Source: Pannonibacter tanglangensis (lineage in GTDB: Bacteria; Pseudomonadota; Alphaproteobacteria; Rhizobiales; Stappiaceae). From it: a stretch of 64,000 nt of DNA. The stretch lies in assembly GCF_009915685.1 (NCBI RefSeq), contig NZ_JAABLP010000001.1, one strand, 5' to 3'. The first letter of the stretch is position 1; the number at the start of each line of letters is the position of its first letter. Under the pieces are notes generated by a model. The model made no database searches, was not told the origin of the DNA, and worked only from the letters and a program-made list of their open reading frames with translations. Shown here piece by piece: positions 53,394 to 62,198 of this stretch. The translations under genes and the position numbers were made by a program.

Positions 53394-54707
53394 ATGCGCA
53401 TTGCAGTCATCGGCTCCGGCATTTCCGGCAACAGCGCCGCTTACGCCCTGTGCGACCAGCATGAGGTCATCCTGTACGAGAAGCGGCTGCGCCCCGGAGG
53501 CCACAGTGCCACGGTCGACATCGACTATGACGGCCTGCCGATGACGGTCGACACCGGTTTCATTGTCTACAATGAGTTGAACTATCCCAACCTGACGGCG
53601 CTGTTCGCCCACCTCGACGTGAAGACAGAGGCCAGCGACATGAGCTTCGCCCTGTCGGTGGACGGCGGCCGCCGCGAGTGGGCGGGTTCGGACCTCAACA
53701 GTATCTTCGCGCAACGCTCCAACCTCGTCTCGCCGCGCTTCCTCTGGATGCTGCGCGAGATCCTGCGCTTCAACCGCATCTGCACCCGCGACCGGGCGGA
53801 CGGGCTTGTGGCCGGCAAGTCGCTCGGCGACTATCTCGCCTTCCGCCGCTTCTCGCGTGCCTTCATAGACGACTACCTGGTGCCGATGGGCGCTGCCATC
53901 TGGTCGACGCCGCCAAGCGAGATGCTGGCCTTCCCGGCAGATTCGTTCATCGCCTTCTTCGAGAACCACCGGCTGATCAACTTCGACCGCCCCATCTGGC
54001 GCACCGTGTCCGGCGGCAGCCGGACCTACGTGCAGCGCCTGCTGGCCCCGCTGAAGGGCAACGTCCGTCTCGGCTCGCCGGTGGTGGGCGTGCGCCGTGC
54101 CGGCGGCAAGGTGCATGTGCGCGACAGTTCCGGCCACGAGGACGTGTTCGACCAGGTCATCCTGGCGAGCCACACCGACCAGACGCTCGCCATGCTGGAG
54201 GACCCGAGCGACGACGAGCGCCGGATCCTCGGCGCCATCCGCTACCGGCCGAATGCCGTCTACCTGCACCGCGACCTCGCCCTGATGCCGAAGCGCAAGC
54301 GGGTGTGGTCGTCCTGGAACTACATGGCCCGCAGCGATGCGCAGTCGGGCACCGAGGTCAGCGTCAGCTACTGGATGAACCGGCTGCAGAACCTCGATCC
54401 GACGCGGCCGCTGTTCGTCAGCCTCAATCCGCCGGTGCCCCCGCGCGAGGACCTGACCTTCGCCCGCTTCACCTATGACCATCCGCAGTTCGACGGCGCC
54501 GCGCTTGCGGCGCAGCGGCAGGTCAAGGACATCCAGGGCGTCAACGGCACCTGGTATTGCGGTGCCTGGAACGGTCACGGCTTCCATGAAGACGGGCTTG
54601 TCTCCGGCCTTGCGGTGGCGCGTGCCTTTGGGGCAGTCTTGCCGTGGGATACGCTTGGACAGGCCGGGGGCACGCCGCCGCTCGGTGTGGCCGAGGCCGC
54701 AGAATAA
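53394..54707 (+). CDS. FAD-dependent oxidoreductase (amine-oxidase-like)
   Basis: 437 aa. N-terminal dinucleotide-binding motif IAVIGSGISGNSAAYAL followed by YEKRLRPGGHSATVDIDYDG (the GGH motif of this subfamily), and a C-terminal GTWYCGAWNGHGFHEDGLVS, typical of flavoproteins encoded next to DUF1365 and cfa genes. In Rhodobacter related genes act in fatty-acid modification under singlet oxygen stress (recalled). It probably acts on membrane lipid acyl chains made by the neighbouring synthase; the exact reaction here is not readable. First gene of a three-gene operon. Confidence 0.88.
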   Translation: MRIAVIGSGISGNSAAYALCDQHEVILYEKRLRPGGHSATVDIDYDGLPMTVDTGFIVYNELNYPNLTALFAHLDVKTEASDMSFALSVDGGRREWAGSDLNSIFAQRSNLVSPRFLWMLREILRFNRICTRDRADGLVAGKSLGDYLAFRRFSRAFIDDYLVPMGAAIWSTPPSEMLAFPADSFIAFFENHRLINFDRPIWRTVSGGSRTYVQRLLAPLKGNVRLGSPVVGVRRAGGKVHVRDSSGHEDVFDQVILASHTDQTLAMLEDPSDDERRILGAIRYRPNAVYLHRDLALMPKRKRVWSSWNYMARSDAQSGTEVSVSYWMNRLQNLDPTRPLFVSLNPPVPPREDLTFARFTYDHPQFDGAALAAQRQVKDIQGVNGTWYCGAWNGHGFHEDGLVSGLAVARAFGAVLPWDTLGQAGGTPPLGVAEAAE

Positions 54708-54722
54708 GGCGGTCGCATCGCC

Positions 54723-55610
54723 ATGGCACGCAAGGCTGAAACCACGATGGCGGAAAACGGTCCGCCTCCGGCCGGCCCGGTGACACTTTACACCGGCAAG
54801 GTGATGCACGCGCGCATGAAGCCCGTGCCGCACCGCTTCACCTATTCCGTGTTTTCGCTGCTCTTCGACCTCGACCGGCTGGCGGACGCCGACCGGCTGT
54901 CGCCCCTGCTGTCGGTCGGGCGCTTCAACCTGCTCTCCTTCCATGCGCGCGATCACGGTCCGCGCGACGGCTCGGACCTGCGCGCGCATGTCGACCGCCT
55001 TTTGGCCGAGGCCGGGCTGGCGCGGCCCGCGCGGGTGCTGCTCCTCGCCTATCCGCGGCTCCTCGGCTATGTCTTCAACCCGCTTGCCGTCTACTACGCC
55101 TATGAGGCGGACGGGCGGCTGGCAGCCGTGGTCTACGAGGTGCGCAACACCTTCGGCGATCTGCACACCTATGTCGCGCCGGTCCGGGATGGCCAGGTCA
55201 GCGCCGCCGGTCTCCGGCAGGATCAGGTCAAGACCTTCTACGTCTCGCCCTTCCTCGACATGCAGCAGCATTACCACTTTCGCCTGCTGCCTCCGGGGCG
55301 TTCGGTGCGCATCCGCATCCTCGAGACCGACCCGGCCGGCCCGATGCTCTCGGCCACGTTCAACGGCGAGGGCGAACCGGCGACGAGCCGGGCGATCCTC
55401 GCTGCCTGCCTGCGCTTTCCCCTGATGACGCTGAAGGTCATGGCGGGCATCCATTACGAGGCCCTCAAGCTGTGGCTCAAGGGCATCCGCTTCCATTCCC
55501 GTCCGACACCCGCAGGTGCGACCCGCGCCGGCGGCCCCGCCGGCACTCCCCTTTCCCAACCGGCTGCCCCGGCGCAGCTGTCCCGCCCCGAACCCTTCGG
55601 GCATGCCTGA
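54723..55610 (+). CDS. DUF1365 domain protein
   Basis: 295 aa (an alternative ATG at 54747 would remove eight residues). The DUF1365 pattern is clear: LYTGKVMHARMKPVPHRFTY, SLLFDLDRL, YPRLLGYVFNPLAVYYAYEA and VRNTFGDLHTYV, then KTFYVSPFLDMQQHYHFRL. The function is unknown. It is almost always found between a FAD oxidoreductase and a cyclopropane-fatty-acid synthase, as here (15 bp and 11 bp gaps), so a role in acyl-chain modification or lipid handling is inferred. Confidence 0.9.
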   Translation: MARKAETTMAENGPPPAGPVTLYTGKVMHARMKPVPHRFTYSVFSLLFDLDRLADADRLSPLLSVGRFNLLSFHARDHGPRDGSDLRAHVDRLLAEAGLARPARVLLLAYPRLLGYVFNPLAVYYAYEADGRLAAVVYEVRNTFGDLHTYVAPVRDGQVSAAGLRQDQVKTFYVSPFLDMQQHYHFRLLPPGRSVRIRILETDPAGPMLSATFNGEGEPATSRAILAACLRFPLMTLKVMAGIHYEALKLWLKGIRFHSRPTPAGATRAGGPAGTPLSQPAAPAQLSRPEPFGHA

Positions 55611-55621
55611 TGGAGGTTCCA

Positions 55622-56890
55622 ATGTCCTATGTGTCCAAGCTCCCCGCCACCGCCATGCCGCTTGCCCAGCCGATCCGCGTCACGCCCGACAACGCCCGCA
55701 CCGTCCTGGCCGGCCTGCCCCGCTTCGTGCGCATGGGCATGCGCATCGTGCTGGCGCTCGAGTATGGCCGGCTGACCATCACCACGCCCGACGGCCGCTG
55801 CTTCCTGATCGAGGGCAAGCATCCGGGACCGGAAGGCGTGCTGCATGTGCATGACTGGCGCTTCGTGCGCATGGCGGTCGAAGGCGGCGATGTCGGCGTC
55901 GGCGAGGCCTTCATGCTGGGCTACTGGTCGAGCCCCGACGTGACCACCTTCCTCGAGCTGTTCTGCGTCAACCGCGATGCGACCATGGAGCGGCTGCAGG
56001 GCAGCCCGCTGTTCCGCCTCGCCGTGACCCTGCGCCACTGGTTCAACCGCAACACCCGCAAGGGCTCGCAGCGCAACATTTCCGCCCATTACGACCTCGG
56101 CAATGCCTTCTACCGCGAGTGGCTCGACCCCTCGATGACCTATTCCTCCGGTCTCTACGAGGGCCGGGCGGCAACGCTCGAGGAGGCCCAGGCGCAGAAG
56201 TACCGCGCGCTGGCCGAGGCCGCCGACATCCGCGCCGGCCACAAGGTTCTGGAGATCGGCTGCGGCTGGGGCGGCTTTGCCGAATTTGCCGCCCGTGAGG
56301 TGGGAGCCCATGTGCGGGCGCTCACCATCTCGCGCGAGCAGTTCGACTATGCGCGCGAGCGGATGTTCAAGGCCGGACTGAACGACCGGGTCGAGGTGGT
56401 GTTCCAGGACTACCGCGACGAGCGCGGCGTCTACGACCGGATCGCCTCGATCGAGATGTTCGAGGCGGTCGGGCAGGAGTACTGGCCGACCTATTTCGAG
56501 AAGCTGTCGGCCTGCCTCAAGCCGGGCGGCATGGCGGGCCTGCAGATCATCACGATCCAGGACCACATGTTCGCCGACTACGCGCGGCGGCCGGACTTCA
56601 TCCAGCGCTACATCTTCCCCGGCGGCATGCTGCCGCCGCCGGGCCGCATCACCGACATCGGGCGCAAGCTCGGGCTCGACCTGAAGGCGCAGAAGATCTT
56701 CGGTCAGGACTATGCCCGCACCCTTGCGGAATGGCGCGACCGCTTCCGCGAAGCCTGGCCGCGCATCTCGCCGCTCGGGTTCGACGAGCGCTTCAAGCGG
56801 CTCTGGGAGTTCTACTTCCACTATTGCGAGGCGGGCTTCCGGGCCGGCAACATCGACGTGCGCCAGATGGTCTATGTGAAGGCCGGCTGA
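55622..56890 (+). CDS. Cyclopropane-fatty-acyl-phospholipid synthase family methyltransferase
   Basis: 422 aa from the ATG at 55622 (GGAGG upstream). An N-terminal lipid-associated region is followed by the CFA/CMAS core: NISAHYDLGNAFYREWLDPS, MTYSSGLYEG, SAM motif KVLEIGCGWGGFAEFAAR, and IASIEMFEAVGQEYWPTYFE. It then has GRITDIGRKLGL and the terminal RFFREAWPR-like block. It methylates unsaturated acyl chains of membrane phospholipids using SAM, to cyclopropane or to methylated acyl products. It is the end of the operon with the FAD oxidoreductase and DUF1365 genes. Confidence 0.93.
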   Translation: MSYVSKLPATAMPLAQPIRVTPDNARTVLAGLPRFVRMGMRIVLALEYGRLTITTPDGRCFLIEGKHPGPEGVLHVHDWRFVRMAVEGGDVGVGEAFMLGYWSSPDVTTFLELFCVNRDATMERLQGSPLFRLAVTLRHWFNRNTRKGSQRNISAHYDLGNAFYREWLDPSMTYSSGLYEGRAATLEEAQAQKYRALAEAADIRAGHKVLEIGCGWGGFAEFAAREVGAHVRALTISREQFDYARERMFKAGLNDRVEVVFQDYRDERGVYDRIASIEMFEAVGQEYWPTYFEKLSACLKPGGMAGLQIITIQDHMFADYARRPDFIQRYIFPGGMLPPPGRITDIGRKLGLDLKAQKIFGQDYARTLAEWRDRFREAWPRISPLGFDERFKRLWEFYFHYCEAGFRAGNIDVRQMVYVKAG

Positions 56891-56980
56891 GCGGACGGGG
56901 GGCAGGCTTGTCTCAAGGCTGGTCAACAGACCTGCAGGCAGGCCGGTGAACCCATCGGGCGGGGGGGCGCGGCGCGCCCC

Positions 56981-57235
56981 TCAGACTGCTGAAAAACTTC
57001 GGAGTTTCGTCAGTTTGCCGTCATTCCGGACAAGGTGAGCGTTCAGCGAACCGCAGATCCGGAATCCAGCATGTCTGTGCGAGCGCAAGCGAGCCCAAAA
57101 CCAAGTCACCTCGATACGACTTGCGACCGACAGGTGTGTCGCGCTTCGCGCGGCTGATATCTGGATCCCGGCTCGGCGCTTCGCTGACGCTCAGCTGGGC
57201 CGGGATGACCGAGAGTAGATTTGTCAGCAGTCTGA
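56981..57235. repeat. Inverted-repeat-bounded palindromic element (MITE-like)
   Basis: Perfect 12-bp terminal inverted repeats TCAGACTGCTGA (56981-56992) and TCAGCAGTCTGA (57224-57235), with imperfect extension outside, enclose about 230 bp. The interior has CGTCATTCCGGACAAGGTG...GATCCGGAATCCAGC and CTGGATCCCGGCTCGG...GGCCGGGATGACC, two opposed halves of a RIME-like alphaproteobacterial intergenic repeat. No transposase is encoded. The rest of 56891-57429 holds no gene. Confidence 0.72.
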
Positions 57236-57429
57236 AGGGCGCGGGGCGCCCCTTTTCCTTTTCTGGCCGCCGGCATGCCGGAGTGACCCGCAGGCGTGGG
57301 CCACCCCTGCCGTGGCCCGGTCCGAGACCGCTGGAAACGGCGCGGATTCCGGCTGCAGCGCGCTTGCTGCTGGCCGCTTTGCCCGCTAACAGTTGCAGAT
57401 ATTCCGCACCTCACGGGAGTAGATGATCC

Positions 57430-58239
57430 ATGCGTTTTGTCCCCACCCTTGCCAGTCTCGCCTGCGGCCTCGCGGCCGTCGTCCTTCCGGCCCTCGCCCC
57501 GCAGGCAGAGGCCGCCGGCCTGCCGGACCTCAAGGGGCGCGAGGTCGTCGTGGTGACCGAAAACGCCTATCCGCCGCTGCAGTTCATCGACAAGTCGGGG
57601 CAGGCTGTCGGCTGGGAATATGACGCCATGGCCGAGATCGCCAAGCGCCTCAACATCAAGGTCACCTACCAGAACACCAGCTGGGACGCGATGATCCCGG
57701 CGGTGTCTGCGGGCGAGTATGACCTCGGCATGACCGGCATCACCATCCGTGACGACCGCAAGGACAAGGTGGACTTTTCCGACCCCTACATGCGCTCGGA
57801 AATGATCATGCTGGTGCGTGCCGACGAGACCCGCTTCACCGATGCCAAGAGCTTTGCCGCCAATCCGGACCTGCTGATGGCCGCACAGCCCGGCACGACC
57901 CCGTTCTATGTCGGTGTCTACGAGGTGCTCGACGGCAACGAGGCCAATCCGCGCATCAAGAAGTTCGAGACCTTCGGGGCCGGCGTCGCGGCGCTGCGCG
58001 CCGGCGATGTGGACCTGGTGCTGACGGATGGCACCGCCGGCCCGGGCTATGTCTCCACCTCGAACGGCACGCTGAAGATCATCGGCGAGAAGCTCGGCAC
58101 CGAGGATTTCGGCTTCATCTTCAAGAAGGGCTCGGATCTCGTTGCCCCGATCAATGCCGCCATCGCCGCGATGAAGGCCGACGGCACCATCGCCGCGCTC
58201 GATAAGAAGTGGTTCATCGACTACAAGATGGGCCAGTAA
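57430..58239 (+). CDS. Amino-acid ABC transporter substrate-binding protein
   Basis: 269 aa. A signal peptide of about 27 residues (LASLACGLAAVVLPALAPQA) precedes a family 3 solute-binding core: KGREVVVVTENAYPPLQFID, WEYDAMAEIAKRLNIK, SVSAGEYDLGMTGITIRDDR and KVDFSDPYMRSEMIML. The pattern is that of polar amino acid binding proteins. It would bind a substrate in the periplasm and deliver it to the permease encoded at 58484. A hairpin between the two genes may keep the binding protein more abundant. Confidence 0.92.
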   Translation: MRFVPTLASLACGLAAVVLPALAPQAEAAGLPDLKGREVVVVTENAYPPLQFIDKSGQAVGWEYDAMAEIAKRLNIKVTYQNTSWDAMIPAVSAGEYDLGMTGITIRDDRKDKVDFSDPYMRSEMIMLVRADETRFTDAKSFAANPDLLMAAQPGTTPFYVGVYEVLDGNEANPRIKKFETFGAGVAALRAGDVDLVLTDGTAGPGYVSTSNGTLKIIGEKLGTEDFGFIFKKGSDLVAPINAAIAAMKADGTIAALDKKWFIDYKMGQ

Positions 58240-58289
58240 GCCGGTTCCGGCCCCGGTTACGGTTGCAGTCTCGGTTCTGGCCTTGGGGG

Positions 58290-58310
58290 GCGGCAAGACA
58301 GCCTTGCCGC
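58290..58310 (+). promoter_or_regulatory. Intercistronic hairpin between binding protein and permease genes
   Basis: GCGGCAAG (58290-58297) pairs with CTTGCCGC (58303-58310) around a five-base loop, no T-run. Such stem-loops often stabilise the upstream mRNA of binding-protein genes or attenuate the downstream gene. Confidence 0.45.
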
Positions 58311-58483
58311 TCCGCGCTGCTGCCGGGGCAAGGAGCGCGGTCCGGCCGCCCCTTGCGCGGTGACCGCTGCGGGGCCTCCCCTGCCCGACCTGCAAGGACC
58401 AAACCCCGGACAGCCCTGCCGTCCTCCCTGACCTGACGGCCCAGAGGCGGCATTGCCGCCCGGCCGAGCGGAGCATTCCGTCG

Positions 58484-59281
58484 ATGGGCCCTTCCCGCAA
58501 GACACCCCAGAGCGATTTCCCGTGGTGGCTGGTGATCCTGGCGCTCGCCGGGGCCTATGCCTTTGCCCAGACCCTCACCAGCGACATCCATGCGCAGGTG
58601 CTGGGCGTGCTGTCGCAGGGCATCGGCATCACCCTGCTGGTCACTGTCACGGCCTTCGCGGGTGCGTCTGCCCTCGGGTTGCTGCTGGCGCTCGGCGGGC
58701 TGTCGCGCCTTCTCGTGGTGCGCCAGGCGGTCAAGCTCTACATTGAGGTCATCCGCGGCGTGCCGATCATCGTGCTGCTGCTCTACGTGGCCTTTGCCGG
58801 CGTGCCGCTGATGGTCGAGGCATGGAACGCGGTGATGACGCCGCTGGGGCTTGATCCGATCCGCACCCGTGACATCTCGCTGCTGTGGCGTGCGGTGGCG
58901 GCGCTGGTCCTCGCCTATTCGGCCTTCCTGGCCGAGGTGTTCCGCGCCGGCATCCTGGCCGTCGAGCCCGGCCAGATCGAGGCCGCCAAGGCGCTCGGGC
59001 TCAACGGCTGGCTGCGCTTCCGCCTCATCGTGGCGCCGCAGGCCTTCCGCACCATCCTGCCGCCCTACGGCAATGACTTCATCGCCATGGTCAAGGATTC
59101 CTCGCTGGTCTCGGTGCTCGGCGTGACCGACATCACCCAGCTCGGCAAGGTGACGGCGGCCGGCAACTTCCGCTATTTCGAGACCTACAATCTGGTGGCG
59201 CTCATCTACCTGACCCTGACGGTCACGCTGTCGCTGGCCCTGTCGCGGCTCGAGCAGCGGCTGCGCCAGCGTGACGGCTGA
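58484..59281 (+). CDS. Amino-acid ABC transporter permease
   Basis: 265 aa with five or so transmembrane helices. HisMQ family: GIGITLLVTVTAFAGASALG, YIEVIRGVPIIVLLLYVAFA, then the EAA loop (LAVEPGQIEAAKALGLNGWL) that contacts the ATPase, and VKDSSLVSVLGVTDITQLG. It forms the membrane channel for the binding protein encoded 244 bp upstream. No ATP-binding protein gene lies next to it in this window, so the ATPase must be encoded elsewhere or shared. Confidence 0.92.
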   Translation: MGPSRKTPQSDFPWWLVILALAGAYAFAQTLTSDIHAQVLGVLSQGIGITLLVTVTAFAGASALGLLLALGGLSRLLVVRQAVKLYIEVIRGVPIIVLLLYVAFAGVPLMVEAWNAVMTPLGLDPIRTRDISLLWRAVAALVLAYSAFLAEVFRAGILAVEPGQIEAAKALGLNGWLRFRLIVAPQAFRTILPPYGNDFIAMVKDSSLVSVLGVTDITQLGKVTAAGNFRYFETYNLVALIYLTLTVTLSLALSRLEQRLRQRDG

Positions 59282-59658
59282 GACCACCGCGCGGCGGCCT
59301 CACTTGCCGGGACCCGGTCGAGCCTGAACGGCGGGCGAGTCGCCTTGAGGCGTGCGGCGTCAGCATTGCGAAAACGTCGCAGGGGTGGCCACGCCGGGGT
59401 GCCGATGCCGGGATGCCGCACATCAGGGCGGCATCCGGCCTGAGGCTGCGCCGGCAGACCGTGTCCGGCTCCACCCGCCCGGACATTGCCGCCACCGGCT
59501 GCCCATGTGGCCCGCATGCGGTTGCGGCCCATCCTGTCCGGTCCCGTCCGGCCGGTCGCGCAATCCCTCCGGTTGCGGCACTCCCTCCGGCACCCGCTGT
59601 GCCCGGCACGGCGGCCCGATCGGCGCGTCCGGCGCCGACGCCAAGCGGAGACCCCGAC
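59282..59658. other. GC-rich intergenic region, no gene seen
   Basis: Open frames here are codon-bias artefacts. No ATPase gene, terminator or clear promoter is visible; GCCTTGAGGCGTGCGGCGTC near 59342 loosely resembles part of the repeat at 48600. Confidence 0.35.
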
Positions 59659-60573
59659 GTGTTTCATCATCGCCCCGTCCTGACAGGCCTTGCCCTCGGC
59701 CTCGGATCAAGCGTCCTCGCCCTGCCCTCGCTCGCGGCCGATCCGGCTGAAGCGGTGACGGTGCAAGCCCCCGGCCCGGGCCCCGACGCCGACAATTCCC
59801 CCCCGGACTGGACCGTCACGGTCGGCGGCGGCGGCCTCTATGCTCCGGCCTTCCTCGGCTCCGGCAGGATGAAGGCCACGCCCCTTCCCTATGTCGCCGT
59901 CACCTGGCGCGACACGCTGCTCCTCGATCCGACCGGCCTGACGATCAATGCCTTCGCGGCCTCCGGCCTGCGCGCAGGCGCCGTGTTGCGCCTCACGCCC
60001 GGACGCGACACCAAGGATGATCGCAAGGCCCTGACCGGTCTTGGCGATCTCGCCCCGACCCTCGATGCGGGCGGTTTCATCGCCTGGGAGCCCCTGCCCT
60101 GGCTTGAAGCGGCGGTGGAGTTGCGGCGCTCGGTCGTGAAGCTGTCGGAGAGCCGGGACAAGAGCCTGAACCGCTTCGGCCTCAACGAGAAGATCCGGGC
60201 CGCCGAAGGCTGGAGCGGCGACTTTACGGTCGGCGTGAAGGCCCCGCCCCTGCTTGGTCACCGCCTGATGCTCGGGGCCGAGGCAAAGGCCACCTGGTTC
60301 GACGAGAGCTACATGCGCGCGGTGTTCGGCGTCAGTTCGGCCCAGGCCGGTCGCAGCGGCCTCAAGGCCTTTCGCCCCTCCGGCGGCATCGCCAGCATCG
60401 GACTTGCCGCCGACGCGACCGTCCTCCTCACCGAACAGGCCGCCGTCACCCTGACCGGATCCTACGACCGGCTGATCGGCGATGCGGCGAAATCGCCGAT
60501 GGTCGCGCGTGGCCGGGGCTCGAAGGACCAGATTTCTGTCGGCGCCTTCGTCACCTACCGCTTCGGCGGCTGA
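59659..60573 (+). CDS. MipA/OmpV family outer membrane protein
   Basis: 304 aa from a GTG at 59659 with GGAG nine bases upstream; the open frame upstream is Pro/Arg-rich and not coding. A signal peptide (LTGLALGLGSSVLALPSLAA) precedes a beta-barrel family pattern: WTVTVGGGGLYAPAFLGSGR, MKATPLPYVAVTWRDTLLLD, and a C-terminal DQISVGAFVTYRFGG ending with aromatic-rich strands. MipA was described as a scaffold for peptidoglycan enzymes; most members have unknown roles in the outer membrane. It stands alone. Confidence 0.88.
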   Translation: MFHHRPVLTGLALGLGSSVLALPSLAADPAEAVTVQAPGPGPDADNSPPDWTVTVGGGGLYAPAFLGSGRMKATPLPYVAVTWRDTLLLDPTGLTINAFAASGLRAGAVLRLTPGRDTKDDRKALTGLGDLAPTLDAGGFIAWEPLPWLEAAVELRRSVVKLSESRDKSLNRFGLNEKIRAAEGWSGDFTVGVKAPPLLGHRLMLGAEAKATWFDESYMRAVFGVSSAQAGRSGLKAFRPSGGIASIGLAADATVLLTEQAAVTLTGSYDRLIGDAAKSPMVARGRGSKDQISVGAFVTYRFGG

Positions 60574-60823
60574 GACGACGGCCGGACCCCGCTCCGGCCC
60601 CTGCCCCAGCCCCAGCCCCTGCCCCTGGCCTCGCGCTGGCGGAGCCGCCGCCGTTGCCCGGTTCGTCCGGGCCTGCCCATCCGGACGCGGTGACGCTCCC
60701 CGCCGGGCACTGTCTCTCCGGTCCCTGCCCCTGCCCGGGTCATCACGCCCAGGCAAGGGTCAGGACGATCGCCCCATGTCGTCTTGACGGGACCGGCCCG
60801 CGCATGCGCAGATCCCCCTGCGC

Positions 60824-62188
60824 ATGCGCGCCCTTGCCCGTCCGGCGGCCGGGCGCCCTCGCGGAGATCCGATCCTGTTCACCAACGACCTGTTCGTCCT
60901 TGCGCTCGCCATGGCCGCGCATCTCGCCTTCGTCATCCTTCTGCTGCTGACACGCCGCGAGCCGCGCAAGGATCACTCGCTCGCCATCGCCGCCTTTCTC
61001 GGGATCGTGCTTGCAACCGCGCTCGCCGACATGACCGATGTCATGTATGCCATCGGCGTCTGGACGCTGCCCGGGCCGAACCATCTGGTGGCGGTCATGA
61101 CCCCGCTGCTCCTGCTCGAGGGGCCGGCCCTTTACTTCTATGCCCGGGCTCTGGCCAGCAAGGAGCCGCTGCGGCTTGGCCGGGGCGATCTGTTGCATCT
61201 GGCGCCCTATGCGCTCTTGCAGGCGGTCACGCTCCTGCTCTATGGCCTGGCGCTGCCGGGGCAGAGCGGCGACCCGGCGCTGCAGGACTTCGGCGCGACC
61301 CTCGTCACCCAGGGCCCGCTGCCGGCGGAGCGTCTCCTCACGCTGCTGGTCTACCTGCCGGTGATGACGGCCTATGTGGTGCTGGCGATCCGGGAGCTGT
61401 CGCGGCATGAACGGCAGAAGCTCGACTACTTTTCCAATCTGGAAGGCAGCAGCCTGCGCTGGCTGCACTGGAACATCCCGCTCATGGGTCTGTCATGGGG
61501 CGTCAATCTGGTGCTTCTGGCGGATGATCTCCTGTTCGACGCCCTCCACCCGTCGCCGCTCGTCAGCCTGCTGATCTTTGCCGCCTGGGTCTATCCGCTG
61601 AGCTTCATGGCGCTGTGGCAGCAGCCGATCTATGTGCCGACCCGACGCAGCCCCGCGCTCGAAGCCGCCATCGCCACCGAGACCCCGGTGCTGCCGGCCG
61701 TCCTCGCCGTCGCGGCTCCAGCCGGGGGCGGCGCCGAGCCGCGCTACCAGCGCTCCGCGCTTGACGGTGAACGGATGAAGCGAATCGCGGCCAAGATCGA
61801 GCGGACCATGGCGCAGGACCGGCTGTACCGGAATCACGCCCTCAACCTGCGCAACCTGTCGGACCATCTCAAGGTCTCGGAAAACTACCTGTCGCAGGTC
61901 CTCAACGACTACATCGGCAGCAACTTCTATGAATACGTGAACCGCTGGCGCATCCGCGAGGCCTGCGAGCTGCTCAGCCGGACCAGTGCGCGCATCATCG
62001 ATATCGGTGAGGATGTCGGGTTCAACTCGCGCTCCACCTTCAATGCGGCCTTCCGGAAGGAGACCGGGCAGACGCCGTCCGACTACCGGGCTGCCGTCGC
62101 GCGCGGGGATGACGGGGCCTCCGCTCCTGTACTCGACCCGGCAATCCCCCCGGCCATCCCCTTCCCCGACCGCCCGGTGCCGCTGTAA
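60824..62188 (+). CDS. Membrane-bound AraC-family transcriptional regulator
   Basis: 454 aa. Six or seven hydrophobic helices in residues 20-270 (for example LFVLALAMAAHLAFVILLLL, VAVMTPLLLLEGPALYFYA) precede a soluble linker. A C-terminal AraC DNA-binding domain follows: LRNLSDHLKVSENYLSQVLN with first HTH, then FNSRSTFNAAFRKETGQTPS and DYR for the second. This design senses a membrane or external signal and directly regulates nearby genes, but its target is unknown. The start is uncertain because the upstream region is Pro-rich with a weak RBS; an internal ATG is possible. It ends 10 bp from the convergent SDR gene. Confidence 0.85.
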   Translation: MRALARPAAGRPRGDPILFTNDLFVLALAMAAHLAFVILLLLTRREPRKDHSLAIAAFLGIVLATALADMTDVMYAIGVWTLPGPNHLVAVMTPLLLLEGPALYFYARALASKEPLRLGRGDLLHLAPYALLQAVTLLLYGLALPGQSGDPALQDFGATLVTQGPLPAERLLTLLVYLPVMTAYVVLAIRELSRHERQKLDYFSNLEGSSLRWLHWNIPLMGLSWGVNLVLLADDLLFDALHPSPLVSLLIFAAWVYPLSFMALWQQPIYVPTRRSPALEAAIATETPVLPAVLAVAAPAGGGAEPRYQRSALDGERMKRIAAKIERTMAQDRLYRNHALNLRNLSDHLKVSENYLSQVLNDYIGSNFYEYVNRWRIREACELLSRTSARIIDIGEDVGFNSRSTFNAAFRKETGQTPSDYRAAVARGDDGASAPVLDPAIPPAIPFPDRPVPL

Positions 62189-62198
62189 TGACCCTCGG

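Noticed and set aside
53379..55622. 747-codon minus-strand ORF opposite the FAD oxidoreductase and DUF1365 genes
   Set aside because: Codon-bias shadow; it spans two well-recognised genes on the other strand.
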